This document shows, in pieces, positions 16,202 through 23,145 of a stretch of 23,265 nt of DNA. A model generated the notes under the pieces. The model worked only from the letters and a program-made list of their open reading frames with translations. It ran no database searches and was not told the DNA's origin. A program made the translations under genes and the position numbers. Numbering within the stretch: position 1 is the stretch's first letter; the number at the start of each line of letters is the position of its first letter. Source of the stretch: JBIOUF01 sp044866695 (GTDB lineage: Bacteria; Actinomycetota; Actinomycetes; Propionibacteriales; Nocardioidaceae); contig JBIOUF010000122.1 in the NCBI GenBank assembly GCA_044866695.1, forward strand, positions 1-23,265, in the 5' to 3' direction.

Positions 16202-17286
16202 CCTCGCCGTGGCAGCGGGCGGCGGCCACCGCACTGGCGGCCGCCGGTGCGGCGGTGGCGACCGGCGTGGTGGTGGAGCGCCAGGTGGTCCGCCGGCGCC
16301 GCGCCGCGGCCGACGAGGCCCAGCAGCTGGTCGCGGTGCGCGGAGACGTGCACCCGGTGCGCACCGAGGACGGGCTCACCCTGCATGCCGAGGTCGACGA
16401 GGTGGCGCCGTACGCCTCGGGGTCCTCCGCGCCGTCGCGCAGCCGCCGGCTCGGCAGGCGCCACGACGGCGCCACGCTGGTCTTCGTGCACGGCTTCGCG
16501 CTGAACCTGGACAGCTGGCACTTCCAGCGGCTGTTCTTCCGTGGAAAGCACCGGCTGGTCTTCTACGACCACCGCTCGCACGGGCGCTCGGACCGTTCCG
16601 AGGCGAAGAACGCCACCATCGACCAGCTCGGCCGCGACCTCGAGCGGGTCCTCGACACGCTGGCGCCGGACGGGCCGGTCGTGCTGGTCGGCCACTCGAT
16701 GGGCGGGATGGCCATCGCCGCGCTGGCCGAACAGGCCCCCGCGCTGTTCGGGGACCGGGTCGTCGGGGTGGCGCTGATCTCCACCACCGCCGGTGGGCTC
16801 TCGACCAGCCGGATCATCGCCCCGATCGTCCCGGACCGGCTCGGGGGCGAGGTCCTCGCCCGGGTCACCGCGCTGCTGGCGAAGGCCCCGGAGCTGGTGG
16901 ACAGTGCCCGGACGCGGGGCTCCAACATCGGCTACCTGCTGACCGGCCTGTTCGCCTTCGGCCGTGACGTGCCCGCGGCCTATGTCGAAGCGGTCGACCA
17001 GATGCTGGCGAGGACTCCGGGGGAGGTGCTGTTCGCCTTCGTCCCTCAGTTCGACCTGCTGGACAAGTTCCACGCGGTCAAGGCGCTCAGCGCCGTACCC
17101 ACCCTGGTCGCCTGCGGCACCAAGGACCGGCTCACCTCCGTCGGGCACTCCCGCAAGCTGGCCAAGGAGATCCCCGGGGCGAGGCTGGTGGAGTACCGGG
17201 GCGCCGGGCACATCCTGCTGTTCGAGGAGAAGGACCGGCTCAACGCCGAGCTGACCGCCCTGGTGGCCGAGGCGCTGGGTGGCTGA
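16198..17286 (+). CDS. Alpha/beta hydrolase with N-terminal membrane anchor
   Basis: This 362-residue serine hydrolase has unknown substrate. The N-terminus has one hydrophobic segment (about 8-26) followed by an Arg-rich stretch, consistent with a single anchor with the arginines on the cytosolic side. The catalytic triad is visible: S167 in GHSMGG, D310 in GTKDRLT and H338 in GAGHILL. The oxyanion-hole region is VFVHGFALN. A lid-like helical insertion lies at about 190-290. The GTG start overlaps the alr stop by 4 bp and has GGGAGGGG upstream, so it is coupled to alr. It in turn overlaps the GNAT-TsaE gene by 8 bp. Position between alr and tsaE is common in actinobacteria but does not tell its role. 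Confidence 0.9.
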   Translation: MTSPWQRAAATALAAAGAAVATGVVVERQVVRRRRAAADEAQQLVAVRGDVHPVRTEDGLTLHAEVDEVAPYASGSSAPSRSRRLGRRHDGATLVFVHGFALNLDSWHFQRLFFRGKHRLVFYDHRSHGRSDRSEAKNATIDQLGRDLERVLDTLAPDGPVVLVGHSMGGMAIAALAEQAPALFGDRVVGVALISTTAGGLSTSRIIAPIVPDRLGGEVLARVTALLAKAPELVDSARTRGSNIGYLLTGLFAFGRDVPAAYVEAVDQMLARTPGEVLFAFVPQFDLLDKFHAVKALSAVPTLVACGTKDRLTSVGHSRKLAKEIPGARLVEYRGAGHILLFEEKDRLNAELTALVAEALGG

Positions 17287-18232
17287 GAGTCCCGCGACGA
17301 CCACCGTCACCGCGCTGGTCGGCGCCGAGGAGACCGGCGCGGTGCTCGCCCTCGTGCACGCCGCGTTCGGGGCCCGGCAGCGGCTGGACCCGCCCTCCAC
17401 CGCGCTGGAGGAGACCGCCGACACCGTGGCGGCGGCGCTCGCGGCGCACGGAGGGGTGCTCGCCGTCCTGGACGGCCGGCCGGCCGGCTCGGTCCTGCTC
17501 GAACCACGCGGCGAGCGGCTCGGCCTGCGCCGCGTGTCGGTCCATCCGCGCGCGCAGGGACACGGCGTGGCCACCGCCCTGGTCGACGCGGCGGAGCGGG
17601 TCGCCGCGGAGCGCGGGTACGCCGGGGTGGAGCTGTCCGCCCGCGCGGAGCTGCCCGCGACGATCCGGTTCTGGGAGCACCACGGGTACGGCGAGGTCGA
17701 GCACCACGGCACGTTCCTCACCATGGCCAAGGAGCTGGCGTTCGGGCTGGACCTGCCGACCCCGGACGACACCCGCTCTTTCGGCGCCAGGCTGTCCCGG
17801 GTGCTGCGCGCGGGTGACCTGGTGGTCCTCGGCGGCGACCTCGGAGCCGGCAAGACCACGCTGACCCAGGGCCTCGGGGCCGCCTTGGGCGTGCGCGGCG
17901 CCGTCACCTCCCCGACCTTCGTGATCTCCCGGGTCCATCCGGCTCCCGCCGGCCGTCCCGCGCTGGTGCACGTGGACGCCTACCGTCTCGGCGACACGGC
18001 CGAGCTCGACGACCTCGACCTCGACGCGTCGGTGGAGGACTCGGTGACGGTCGTGGAGTGGGGCAACGGCCTGGCGGAGGCGCTCGCCGACGACCGGCTC
18101 GAGGTCGCGCTCACTCGCTCTCGTCGCGACGGCGACGAGACCCGGACCGCGCTGGTCACGCCGGTCGGCGCGCGCTGGGTCGGCACCGGCGTCGCCGACG
18201 CCGCACGCGGCCCGGCTCGCCGGGCGACGTAG
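17279..18232 (+). CDS. tsaE: GNAT acetyltransferase fused to TsaE
   Basis: This 317-residue protein combines two domains. Residues about 10-152 form a GNAT acetyltransferase, with the acetyl-CoA loop RAQGHGVA (91-98) and the late segment FWEHHGYGEVE. Residues about 160-290 form TsaE, the ATPase of the tRNA t6A machinery, with P-loop GDLGAGKTT (186-194), TSPTF (210-214), HVDAYRL (231-237) and VVEWGN (E260). TsaE works with TsaB and TsaD, both encoded just downstream. The GTG start lies within the end of the hydrolase gene (8-bp overlap). No internal ribosome site is obvious at the domain junction, so a true fusion is likely. The acetylation target is unknown. The stop TAG overlaps the predicted tsaB -10. 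Confidence 0.9.
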   Translation: MAESPATTTVTALVGAEETGAVLALVHAAFGARQRLDPPSTALEETADTVAAALAAHGGVLAVLDGRPAGSVLLEPRGERLGLRRVSVHPRAQGHGVATALVDAAERVAAERGYAGVELSARAELPATIRFWEHHGYGEVEHHGTFLTMAKELAFGLDLPTPDDTRSFGARLSRVLRAGDLVVLGGDLGAGKTTLTQGLGAALGVRGAVTSPTFVISRVHPAPAGRPALVHVDAYRLGDTAELDDLDLDASVEDSVTVVEWGNGLAEALADDRLEVALTRSRRDGDETRTALVTPVGARWVGTGVADAARGPARRAT

Positions 18233-18235
18233 GGT
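18230..18235 (+). promoter_or_regulatory. Possible -10 (TAGGGT) of tsaB
   Basis: TAGGGT includes the stop codon of the fusion gene and ends 8 bp before the tsaB GTG at 18244. There is no Shine-Dalgarno. It would give a leaderless or nearly leaderless tsaB-rimI-tsaD transcript. Confidence 0.35.
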
Positions 18236-18243
18236 TGCCGGTC

Positions 18244-18882
18244 GTGCTGCTCGCCATGGACACGGCCACGACCTACGTCACCGTGTGCGCGTACGACCCG
18301 GAGCGAGGCGTGGTCGGAGGCGCGCGCGACGGGGTCGGGCCGATGCGGCACGGGGAGTTGTTGACGCCGACGGTCCGGGACGTGCTCGCGGAGGCAGGCG
18401 CTGTCATGGCCGACGTCGCCCGGGTCGCCGTCGGGGTCGGCCCCGGTCCGTTCACGGGGCTGCGCGTCGGTGTGGTGACCGCCCGGATGCTCGGCCTGGC
18501 GCTGGGCGTCCCGGTCACCGGAGCGTGCACCCTGGACGTGCTGGCGGCGCAGGCGGTCGGCGAGGGGCTCGACGAGCCGTTCGTGGTCGCCACCGACGCC
18601 CGCCGCAAGGAGGTGTTCTGGGCCGGCTACACGGCCCGCGGCGTCCGGGTCGAGGGCCCCGGCGTGAGCCGCCCGGCCGACCTCGTGCTCGCCGGCCGGC
18701 CGGTCGTCGGGGCAGGAGGGCGGCTCTACGAGCTCGGCCGCACCGCGGGCCCCTCGTGGCCGTCCGCGGCGACCCTCGCTCGCTGCCTGGCCGAGGGGAC
18801 CTGTGCGCCGTACGACGCGGAGCCCTGGTACCTGCGCCGGCCCGACGCGGTCACGCCGGGCCCGGCCAAGAGGGCGTCGTGA
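18244..18882 (+). CDS. tsaB: tRNA t6A threonylcarbamoyltransferase complex dimerization subunit TsaB
   Basis: TsaB is the catalytically inactive paralogue of TsaD that scaffolds the bacterial t6A complex. The 212-residue product starts at GTG and gives LLAMDTATTYVTV, the usual ASKHA-fold beginning. It contains the family motif GPGPFTGLRVG. C-terminal residues such as EPWYLRRPDAV are also typical. The start is chosen by the family N-terminus; in-frame extension upstream would be Arg-rich and antisense-like. The gene overlaps rimI by GTGA. Confidence 0.93.
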   Translation: MLLAMDTATTYVTVCAYDPERGVVGGARDGVGPMRHGELLTPTVRDVLAEAGAVMADVARVAVGVGPGPFTGLRVGVVTARMLGLALGVPVTGACTLDVLAAQAVGEGLDEPFVVATDARRKEVFWAGYTARGVRVEGPGVSRPADLVLAGRPVVGAGGRLYELGRTAGPSWPSAATLARCLAEGTCAPYDAEPWYLRRPDAVTPGPAKRAS

Positions 18883-19331
18883 TCCGCCCCGCCACCGCCG
18901 ACGACGTTGCGGCGGTGGCCGCCCTGGACGCCGCGCTGTTCGGGGCCGACGCGTGGTCTCCCGCCGCCGTGGCCGCCGAGCTCACCGGCCCGCGGCGCCG
19001 GGCGGTGGTCGCGGTCCAGGGCCGCCAGGTGGTGGGATACGCGGTCACGGCGCTGGCCGGCGACACCGTCGACCTCGACCGGATCGCGGTCGTCCCTCGG
19101 CTGCGGCGAACCGGCCTGGCCACCGCGATGTTGGCGAGGCTGACCAGCCAGGCGGTCGAAGACGGTGCCGAGCGCATGCTCCTGGAGGTGGCGGCGGGCA
19201 ACGTGGCGGCCGCGGGGTTCTACGCCGCGGCGGGGTTCGCCGACCTCGGGCGACGGCGGCGGTACTACCGGGACGGGAGCGACGCGCTGGTGCTCCGACG
19301 ACGGCTGCGGGCGTCGCAGGAGGCTCGGTGA
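18879..19331 (+). CDS. rimI: GNAT acetyltransferase, RimI type
   Basis: RimI acetylates protein N-termini, classically that of ribosomal protein S18. The 150-residue GNAT starts VIRPATADDVAAV. The acetyl-CoA loop RLRRTGLAT follows IAVVPR. LEVAAGNVAAAGFYAAAGF is the usual RimI segment leading to the C-terminal RRRYYRDGSDALVLRR. The GTG start overlaps the tsaB stop by 4 bp, and the stop overlaps the tsaD GTG by 4 bp. The position between tsaB and tsaD is standard in actinobacteria and supports the RimI name, although substrates differ among members. Confidence 0.9.
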   Translation: MIRPATADDVAAVAALDAALFGADAWSPAAVAAELTGPRRRAVVAVQGRQVVGYAVTALAGDTVDLDRIAVVPRLRRTGLATAMLARLTSQAVEDGAERMLLEVAAGNVAAAGFYAAAGFADLGRRRRYYRDGSDALVLRRRLRASQEAR

Positions 19332-20374
19332 GCGACCAGCCGCTGGTGCTGGGCATCGAGACGTCGTGTGACGAGACCGGCGTCGGCCTGGTCCGCGGCA
19401 CCACCCTGCTCGCCGACGCCGTCGCCAGCTCGGTCGACGAGCACGCGCGGTTCGGCGGGGTGGTCCCCGAGGTGGCCGCCCGGGCGCACCTGGAGGCGAT
19501 GACGCCCACCGTCCGCCGCGCCTGCGAGGCGGCGGGGGCACGGCTTTCCGACGTCGACGCGGTCGCCGTCACCAGCGGTCCCGGACTGGTCGGGGCCCTG
19601 CTCGTGGGGGTGGCCGCGGCGAAGGCGCTGGCCGCCGCGCTGGACCGACCGCTGTACGGCGTCAACCACCTGGCCGCGCACGTGGCCGTCGACCAGCTCG
19701 AGCACGGGCCGCTGCCGGAGCCGTGCCTGGCCCTGCTCGTCTCCGGCGGGCACTCGTCGCTGCTACGGGTGGCCGACGTGACCCGGTCCGTCGAGCCGCT
19801 CGGCGCCACCATCGACGACGCGGCGGGGGAGGCCTTCGACAAGGTGGCCCGGCTGCTCGGGCTGCCCTTCCCCGGCGGGCCGCACATCGACCGGGCCGCC
19901 GCGTCCGGCTCGTCGGTCGCCATCGACTTCCCCCGCGGCCTCAGCTCGCAGCGAGACCTGAGGCGACACCGCTTCGACTTCTCCTTCTCCGGGCTCAAGA
20001 CCGCCGTCGCGCGGTGGGTCGAGGCCCGGCAGGCCACCGGGGAGCCCGTGCCGGTCCCCGACGTCGCGGCGTCGTTCCAGGAGGCGGTCTGCGACGTCCT
20101 CACCCGCAAGGCGGTCGACGCCGCCCTCGGCGAGGGCGTCGAGGACCTCCTGCTCGGCGGCGGGGTGGCGGCGAACTCCCGCCTCCGGGCGCTCACCGAG
20201 GAGCGTGCCGCCCGGCACGGCATCCGCGTGCGGGTCCCCCGCCCGGGGCTGTGCACGGACAACGGCGCCATGGTGGCCGCGCTCGGTGCTGAGCTGGTAC
20301 GCCGCGGCCGGCCACCTTCCCCGCCCGACCTGCCGGCCGACTCCTCGCTGCCGGTGACCGTGGTGACGGTCTGA
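19328..20374 (+). CDS. tsaD: tRNA N6-adenosine threonylcarbamoyltransferase TsaD
   Basis: TsaD transfers the threonylcarbamoyl group to A37 of ANN-decoding tRNAs. The product has 348 residues, with GIETSCDETG at 9-18 and the metal-binding HxxxH as H114 and H118 in NHLAAHVA. LVSGGHSS, FPGGP and FSFSGLKTAV are also present. The start is GTG with a perfect AGGAGG at 19318-19323, 4 bp upstream. It is the last gene of the conserved core cluster; beyond it gene content becomes accessory. Confidence 0.97.
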   Translation: MSDQPLVLGIETSCDETGVGLVRGTTLLADAVASSVDEHARFGGVVPEVAARAHLEAMTPTVRRACEAAGARLSDVDAVAVTSGPGLVGALLVGVAAAKALAAALDRPLYGVNHLAAHVAVDQLEHGPLPEPCLALLVSGGHSSLLRVADVTRSVEPLGATIDDAAGEAFDKVARLLGLPFPGGPHIDRAAASGSSVAIDFPRGLSSQRDLRRHRFDFSFSGLKTAVARWVEARQATGEPVPVPDVAASFQEAVCDVLTRKAVDAALGEGVEDLLLGGGVAANSRLRALTEERAARHGIRVRVPRPGLCTDNGAMVAALGAELVRRGRPPSPPDLPADSSLPVTVVTV

Positions 20375-20705
20375 GCACTGGCCGCTCCGGGACGCTCGTC
20401 GCCCGCATGGCGCACCCGGCCACGAGCCGCGGCACCCGGCTCCGTGACGGACCAGCGGTGCGCCGGGAAGCTCGGCCATCGACACGCGCGGCCCTGGACC
20501 CCGCAGGGACCCTGTCGAGAACAGCCACAACACTCCACGAGGTGCGAACAGACAAGGTCCCGGCGCCATGCCCTTCGCACAACAACGCGGTTGTACGACA
20601 CCGGACGAGTCGCGGTCCGCTGCGGATCCGGGCAGTGGACGTCGCCTTCGTGCGGCTGGCCTAGCCTTGGCATGGACCGGCCCCGCACGTCCAGGAGCAG
20701 TTCCC
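20375..20705. other. Gene-free junction between core genes and accessory region
   Basis: I see no credible gene in these 331 bp; open frames here are short and lack ribosome sites. A small palindrome ACAAC-GCG-GTTGT sits at 20582-20594. No tRNA or direct-repeat attachment site was found by eye. The segment marks where the conserved tsa cluster ends and accessory DNA begins. Confidence 0.5.
20662..20667 (+). promoter_or_regulatory. Candidate -10 (TAGCCT) of the two-gene unit
   Basis: TAGCCT would start transcription near 20674, leaving a leader of about 32 nt that contains AGGAG at 20693-20697 and then the CTG at 20706. No convincing -35 is present. Confidence 0.35.
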
Positions 20706-21002
20706 CTGCAATACGAACCGAGCCCCAAGCACAAGCCGCTGCCTAGTCCGGGGCGGCGCGGTGCAACCTGCCCGTCAGAGGCCGACGGGGCGGCCCTCCT
20801 GGCCGTCAGCGTCGTGCATGGACAGAAGCGGTACGCCACCGACGGCGTGCAGGCCTTCTGCGCGCAGTGCCACGACGTGGCACGCGACTTGTGGCACGGA
20901 TACCCGATCAGCTGGTCCGAGGTGCCGCCTTCCGTTCGCCGCGCATGGTCCGATGAGACGCCAGAACTGCGGCGGGCGATCAGGCGAGGAGGGCGGCGAT
21001 GA
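20706..21002 (+). CDS. Small protein of unknown function, partner of the ImmA/IrrE gene
   Basis: I do not recognise a named family. From a CTG start the product has 98 residues and begins QYEPSPKHKPLP. AGGAG at 20693-20697 lies 8 bp upstream, ideal spacing, and no ATG, GTG or TTG in frame is similarly placed. An ATG at 20568 is in frame but lacks a ribosome site and lies upstream of the predicted promoter. The protein is basic at both ends. It has a single FCAQCHD motif (CxxCH) and a tryptophan-rich segment, DLWHGYPISWSEVPP, ending in Arg-rich RRAIRRGGRR. There are no membrane segments. One CxxC plus His could hold a metal, perhaps in a dimer, but this is a guess. Its stop overlaps the next start by ATGA, so the two are translationally coupled. 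Confidence 0.65.
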   Translation: MQYEPSPKHKPLPSPGRRGATCPSEADGAALLAVSVVHGQKRYATDGVQAFCAQCHDVARDLWHGYPISWSEVPPSVRRAWSDETPELRRAIRRGGRR

Positions 21003-22546
21003 GCCTGCGATGGGAGCGTTTCGCCGGCGACACGAGCCACTTCGCCATCCGGCTGAGCCTGCATGACGATCCGGACGGCCTGCGGGGCGCGGACGCAGAC
21101 ACCTCCGCCAGCTGGGGAGCCATTGAGATCTGGGTGGGCGGCATCAATCTGTGCGCCCACACCGATCAGGGCGAGACTCTGAAGGCCGTGCACTGGTATG
21201 TACTGCCGATCCTGGAGTGGCTGGTTGACGCATGGGACCCGATGCTGCATGAGGAACGGCTCCCGCTCGCACGGTTCGTGACAGCGGCGCACTACGCAGA
21301 AGGTGAGAGCGGTCTGGTAGCAGATTTCGACCTTCCAGGTTATTGGGAACGAGAAGAGCGTAGGTACGACTGGGACCGAAGGCACAGCCTCCGCGCTGCC
21401 CGCGACGGAGGTGTGCTGCCCGACCTCCGCATTCGCCGCTTTCGCGAGAAGATCGAGTTCTCCTGGGGCCGGGCCCCGATTCCCGGAGCGACAGACATCG
21501 AATGGCAGGCTCCTAGCGGATCCTTCTACGCCGACCCCGTCCGGACCTCGACCGCCCTCTACGACGTCATCTCAGCGGCAGCCGCCGCCCTGGTGGAGTC
21601 GCGCCCCGATTCTCATCGAGTGAAACGACTGATGGGCGCCGTAGCGCAATTGCAGATGCCGGAAAGGACGGAGGTCCGCACTGCATGGATAGCTGGTCTC
21701 GGCGCAACGGCTGATGCAGTAGTCAAGCGGTGGCGCGTCCTCGTTGACCGCGTGAAGGAGACCGCGGCGCCAGAAGCACTCGAGGCCTCCTTTCGCGCTA
21801 CCACGAGCAATAAGCTCGTTCTCGACGGATCCTGCCAAGCGGCACTGCTTTTCGGGTCTGCATCTCCAACCCTCACTGACAGTGACGCGTTTGACCTGGC
21901 CGAGCGACTCCTCGAGGCTTACACGCAAGAGCCCACGACGGACCTCGACACCTTCGTCCGCGACGAACCGCTCACCAGCGCGGCTCAGCCTTGGGCCCAG
22001 GGGTACGACCTCGCTGAGGACCTGCTCGACAGCTCCGCCGGTAGTCGCCTCCTGATCGATACCGCCACAGATGTCGCAGGCTTTTTCAAGGACTACGGTG
22101 TTTCGGTAGCTCCGGTCGAGCTCGCTGATGACAGCATTCGAGCCGTCAGCTTCGTGAGCCCTCGCCACAGGCCGACAGTGTTGATGAACGCTAGCTGGGT
22201 GGGATACGGCAGCACCGCCGCGCAGCGCTTCACGATGGCTCACGAACTCTGTCATCTGCTCCACGACCGAACGTACGGCGCGCAGCTGGCGGTCGCGAGC
22301 GGGCCGTGGGCGCCGCGGGCCCTCGAGCAACGTGCCAATGCATTTGCCGCGATGCTGCTCATGCCATCGGCATCCCTACGCCGGATCGATTCGAAACACC
22401 CGTTTGACTCTCCCAACCAGCAGTCGCTTGTTGCAGCAGCGAACCAGCTCGGCGTGTCCCCGACTGCGCTCGTCGACCATCTCTACAACATGGGCATCAT
22501 CGATGACACCACCCGCGAACGGCTTCGACTGCGCGATCGGTGGTAG
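20999..22546 (+). CDS. ImmA/IrrE (DUF955) metallopeptidase with unrecognised N-terminal half
   Basis: The C-terminal part (about 340-515) is an ImmA/IrrE-type zinc peptidase. HELCH (H415, E416, H419) gives two zinc ligands and the catalytic Glu. The third ligand is probably E443, in the family segment EQRANAFAAMLLMP. A terminal LVAAANQLGVSPTALVDHL helix pair follows. Family members cleave repressors (ImmA of ICEBs1, IrrE/DdrO in Deinococcus). Residues 1-180 form a separate Trp-rich domain, with IEIWVGGINLCAHTDQ and ILEWLVDAWDPMLHEERLP; 190-330 looks helical. I see no helix-turn-helix, which many relatives carry. Base composition is lower than the core genes: sampled lines are 53-63% GC against 77-78% in the tsa genes, suggesting transfer. 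The ATG overlaps the previous stop by 4 bp. Confidence 0.85.
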   Translation: MSLRWERFAGDTSHFAIRLSLHDDPDGLRGADADTSASWGAIEIWVGGINLCAHTDQGETLKAVHWYVLPILEWLVDAWDPMLHEERLPLARFVTAAHYAEGESGLVADFDLPGYWEREERRYDWDRRHSLRAARDGGVLPDLRIRRFREKIEFSWGRAPIPGATDIEWQAPSGSFYADPVRTSTALYDVISAAAAALVESRPDSHRVKRLMGAVAQLQMPERTEVRTAWIAGLGATADAVVKRWRVLVDRVKETAAPEALEASFRATTSNKLVLDGSCQAALLFGSASPTLTDSDAFDLAERLLEAYTQEPTTDLDTFVRDEPLTSAAQPWAQGYDLAEDLLDSSAGSRLLIDTATDVAGFFKDYGVSVAPVELADDSIRAVSFVSPRHRPTVLMNASWVGYGSTAAQRFTMAHELCHLLHDRTYGAQLAVASGPWAPRALEQRANAFAAMLLMPSASLRRIDSKHPFDSPNQQSLVAAANQLGVSPTALVDHLYNMGIIDDTTRERLRLRDRW

Positions 22547-22582
22547 TGGGCCGTTTCGGCTCGGTGGTGGCCAGTCGTCGTC

Positions 22583-22966
22583 CTACCAGAGGCGATCCGT
22601 CCAGCCGGGACGCCACAACGCCACGGCAATCAGGGCGACGTCAATCGCAACGCCCCACAGGAGCTGGCGATCCCAGAACAGCACCAGGGCGGTGAGAGAC
22701 ACGACGGCGGCCCCGATCGCCAGCCCCGGCCAGATCGAAGCCAGGCCCGGTACTCCCCAAACGGCGAGGCCGAGCAGCGCGAACCCTGCGACGGTCATCG
22801 CGACGAGGGCAACCGCGACCGGTTTCCGGGGCGCTTCTGGCATCAGCCACGACCGGTCGAGCCGGAACGGCCATGCTGGGTCGCTATTGGGTGCGAACCA
22901 CATCAGGTGGACCAGGCCGTGCGCAACGAGGAGCACGCCGAGGAGAATCCGGACGAAGACCTCCAC
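22583..22966 (-). CDS. Small four-helix membrane protein, function unknown
   Basis: The 127-residue product has four clear hydrophobic segments at about 3-24, 50-72, 76-98 and 101-118. A loop with WPFRLDRSWLMPEAPRKP lies between the first two. The GTG start at 22966 is chosen because AGGAGG lies 5 bp upstream. Another GTG two codons earlier and longer readings have no such site. I cannot assign a family with confidence; general resemblance is to small DoxX-like or other hypothetical membrane proteins. It is convergent with the ImmA/IrrE gene, 36 bp apart, and composition returns to high GC here, so it need not belong to the same unit. Confidence 0.75.
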   Translation of the reverse strand: MEVFVRILLGVLLVAHGLVHLMWFAPNSDPAWPFRLDRSWLMPEAPRKPVAVALVAMTVAGFALLGLAVWGVPGLASIWPGLAIGAAVVSLTALVLFWDRQLLWGVAIDVALIAVALWRPGWTDRLW

Positions 22967-23145
22967 GGTCACCTCCTCACGCGCTCCCAGCCCTGAACCT
23001 GAGGTGTTCTCACCAGAGTGGCTGGTGTGACATGTGTGACGTAGGCGTGTCGGTCGGGAGCCGCGGGGCCTGACCCAAGAGGCCGCCCCGCCCGCCGGAT
23101 GAGCGTAGCGCTTCACGTGGGCCGCGGTTTGCGGCGGGGCGCTGG

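Noticed and set aside
20568..20705. ATG start at 20568 for the small accessory protein
   Set aside because: No ribosome site, upstream of the likely promoter, and composition of the extension differs; the CTG at 20706 has ideal spacing to AGGAG. Not fully excluded.
20375..20705. tRNA gene or attachment site as an integration point after tsaD
   Set aside because: No cloverleaf-like arms, CCA end or flanking direct repeat could be found by eye.
22332..23030. 232-codon plus-strand frame across the peptidase end and the membrane protein gene
   Set aside because: It crosses two better-supported genes in other frames, lacks a ribosome site and shows no domain.
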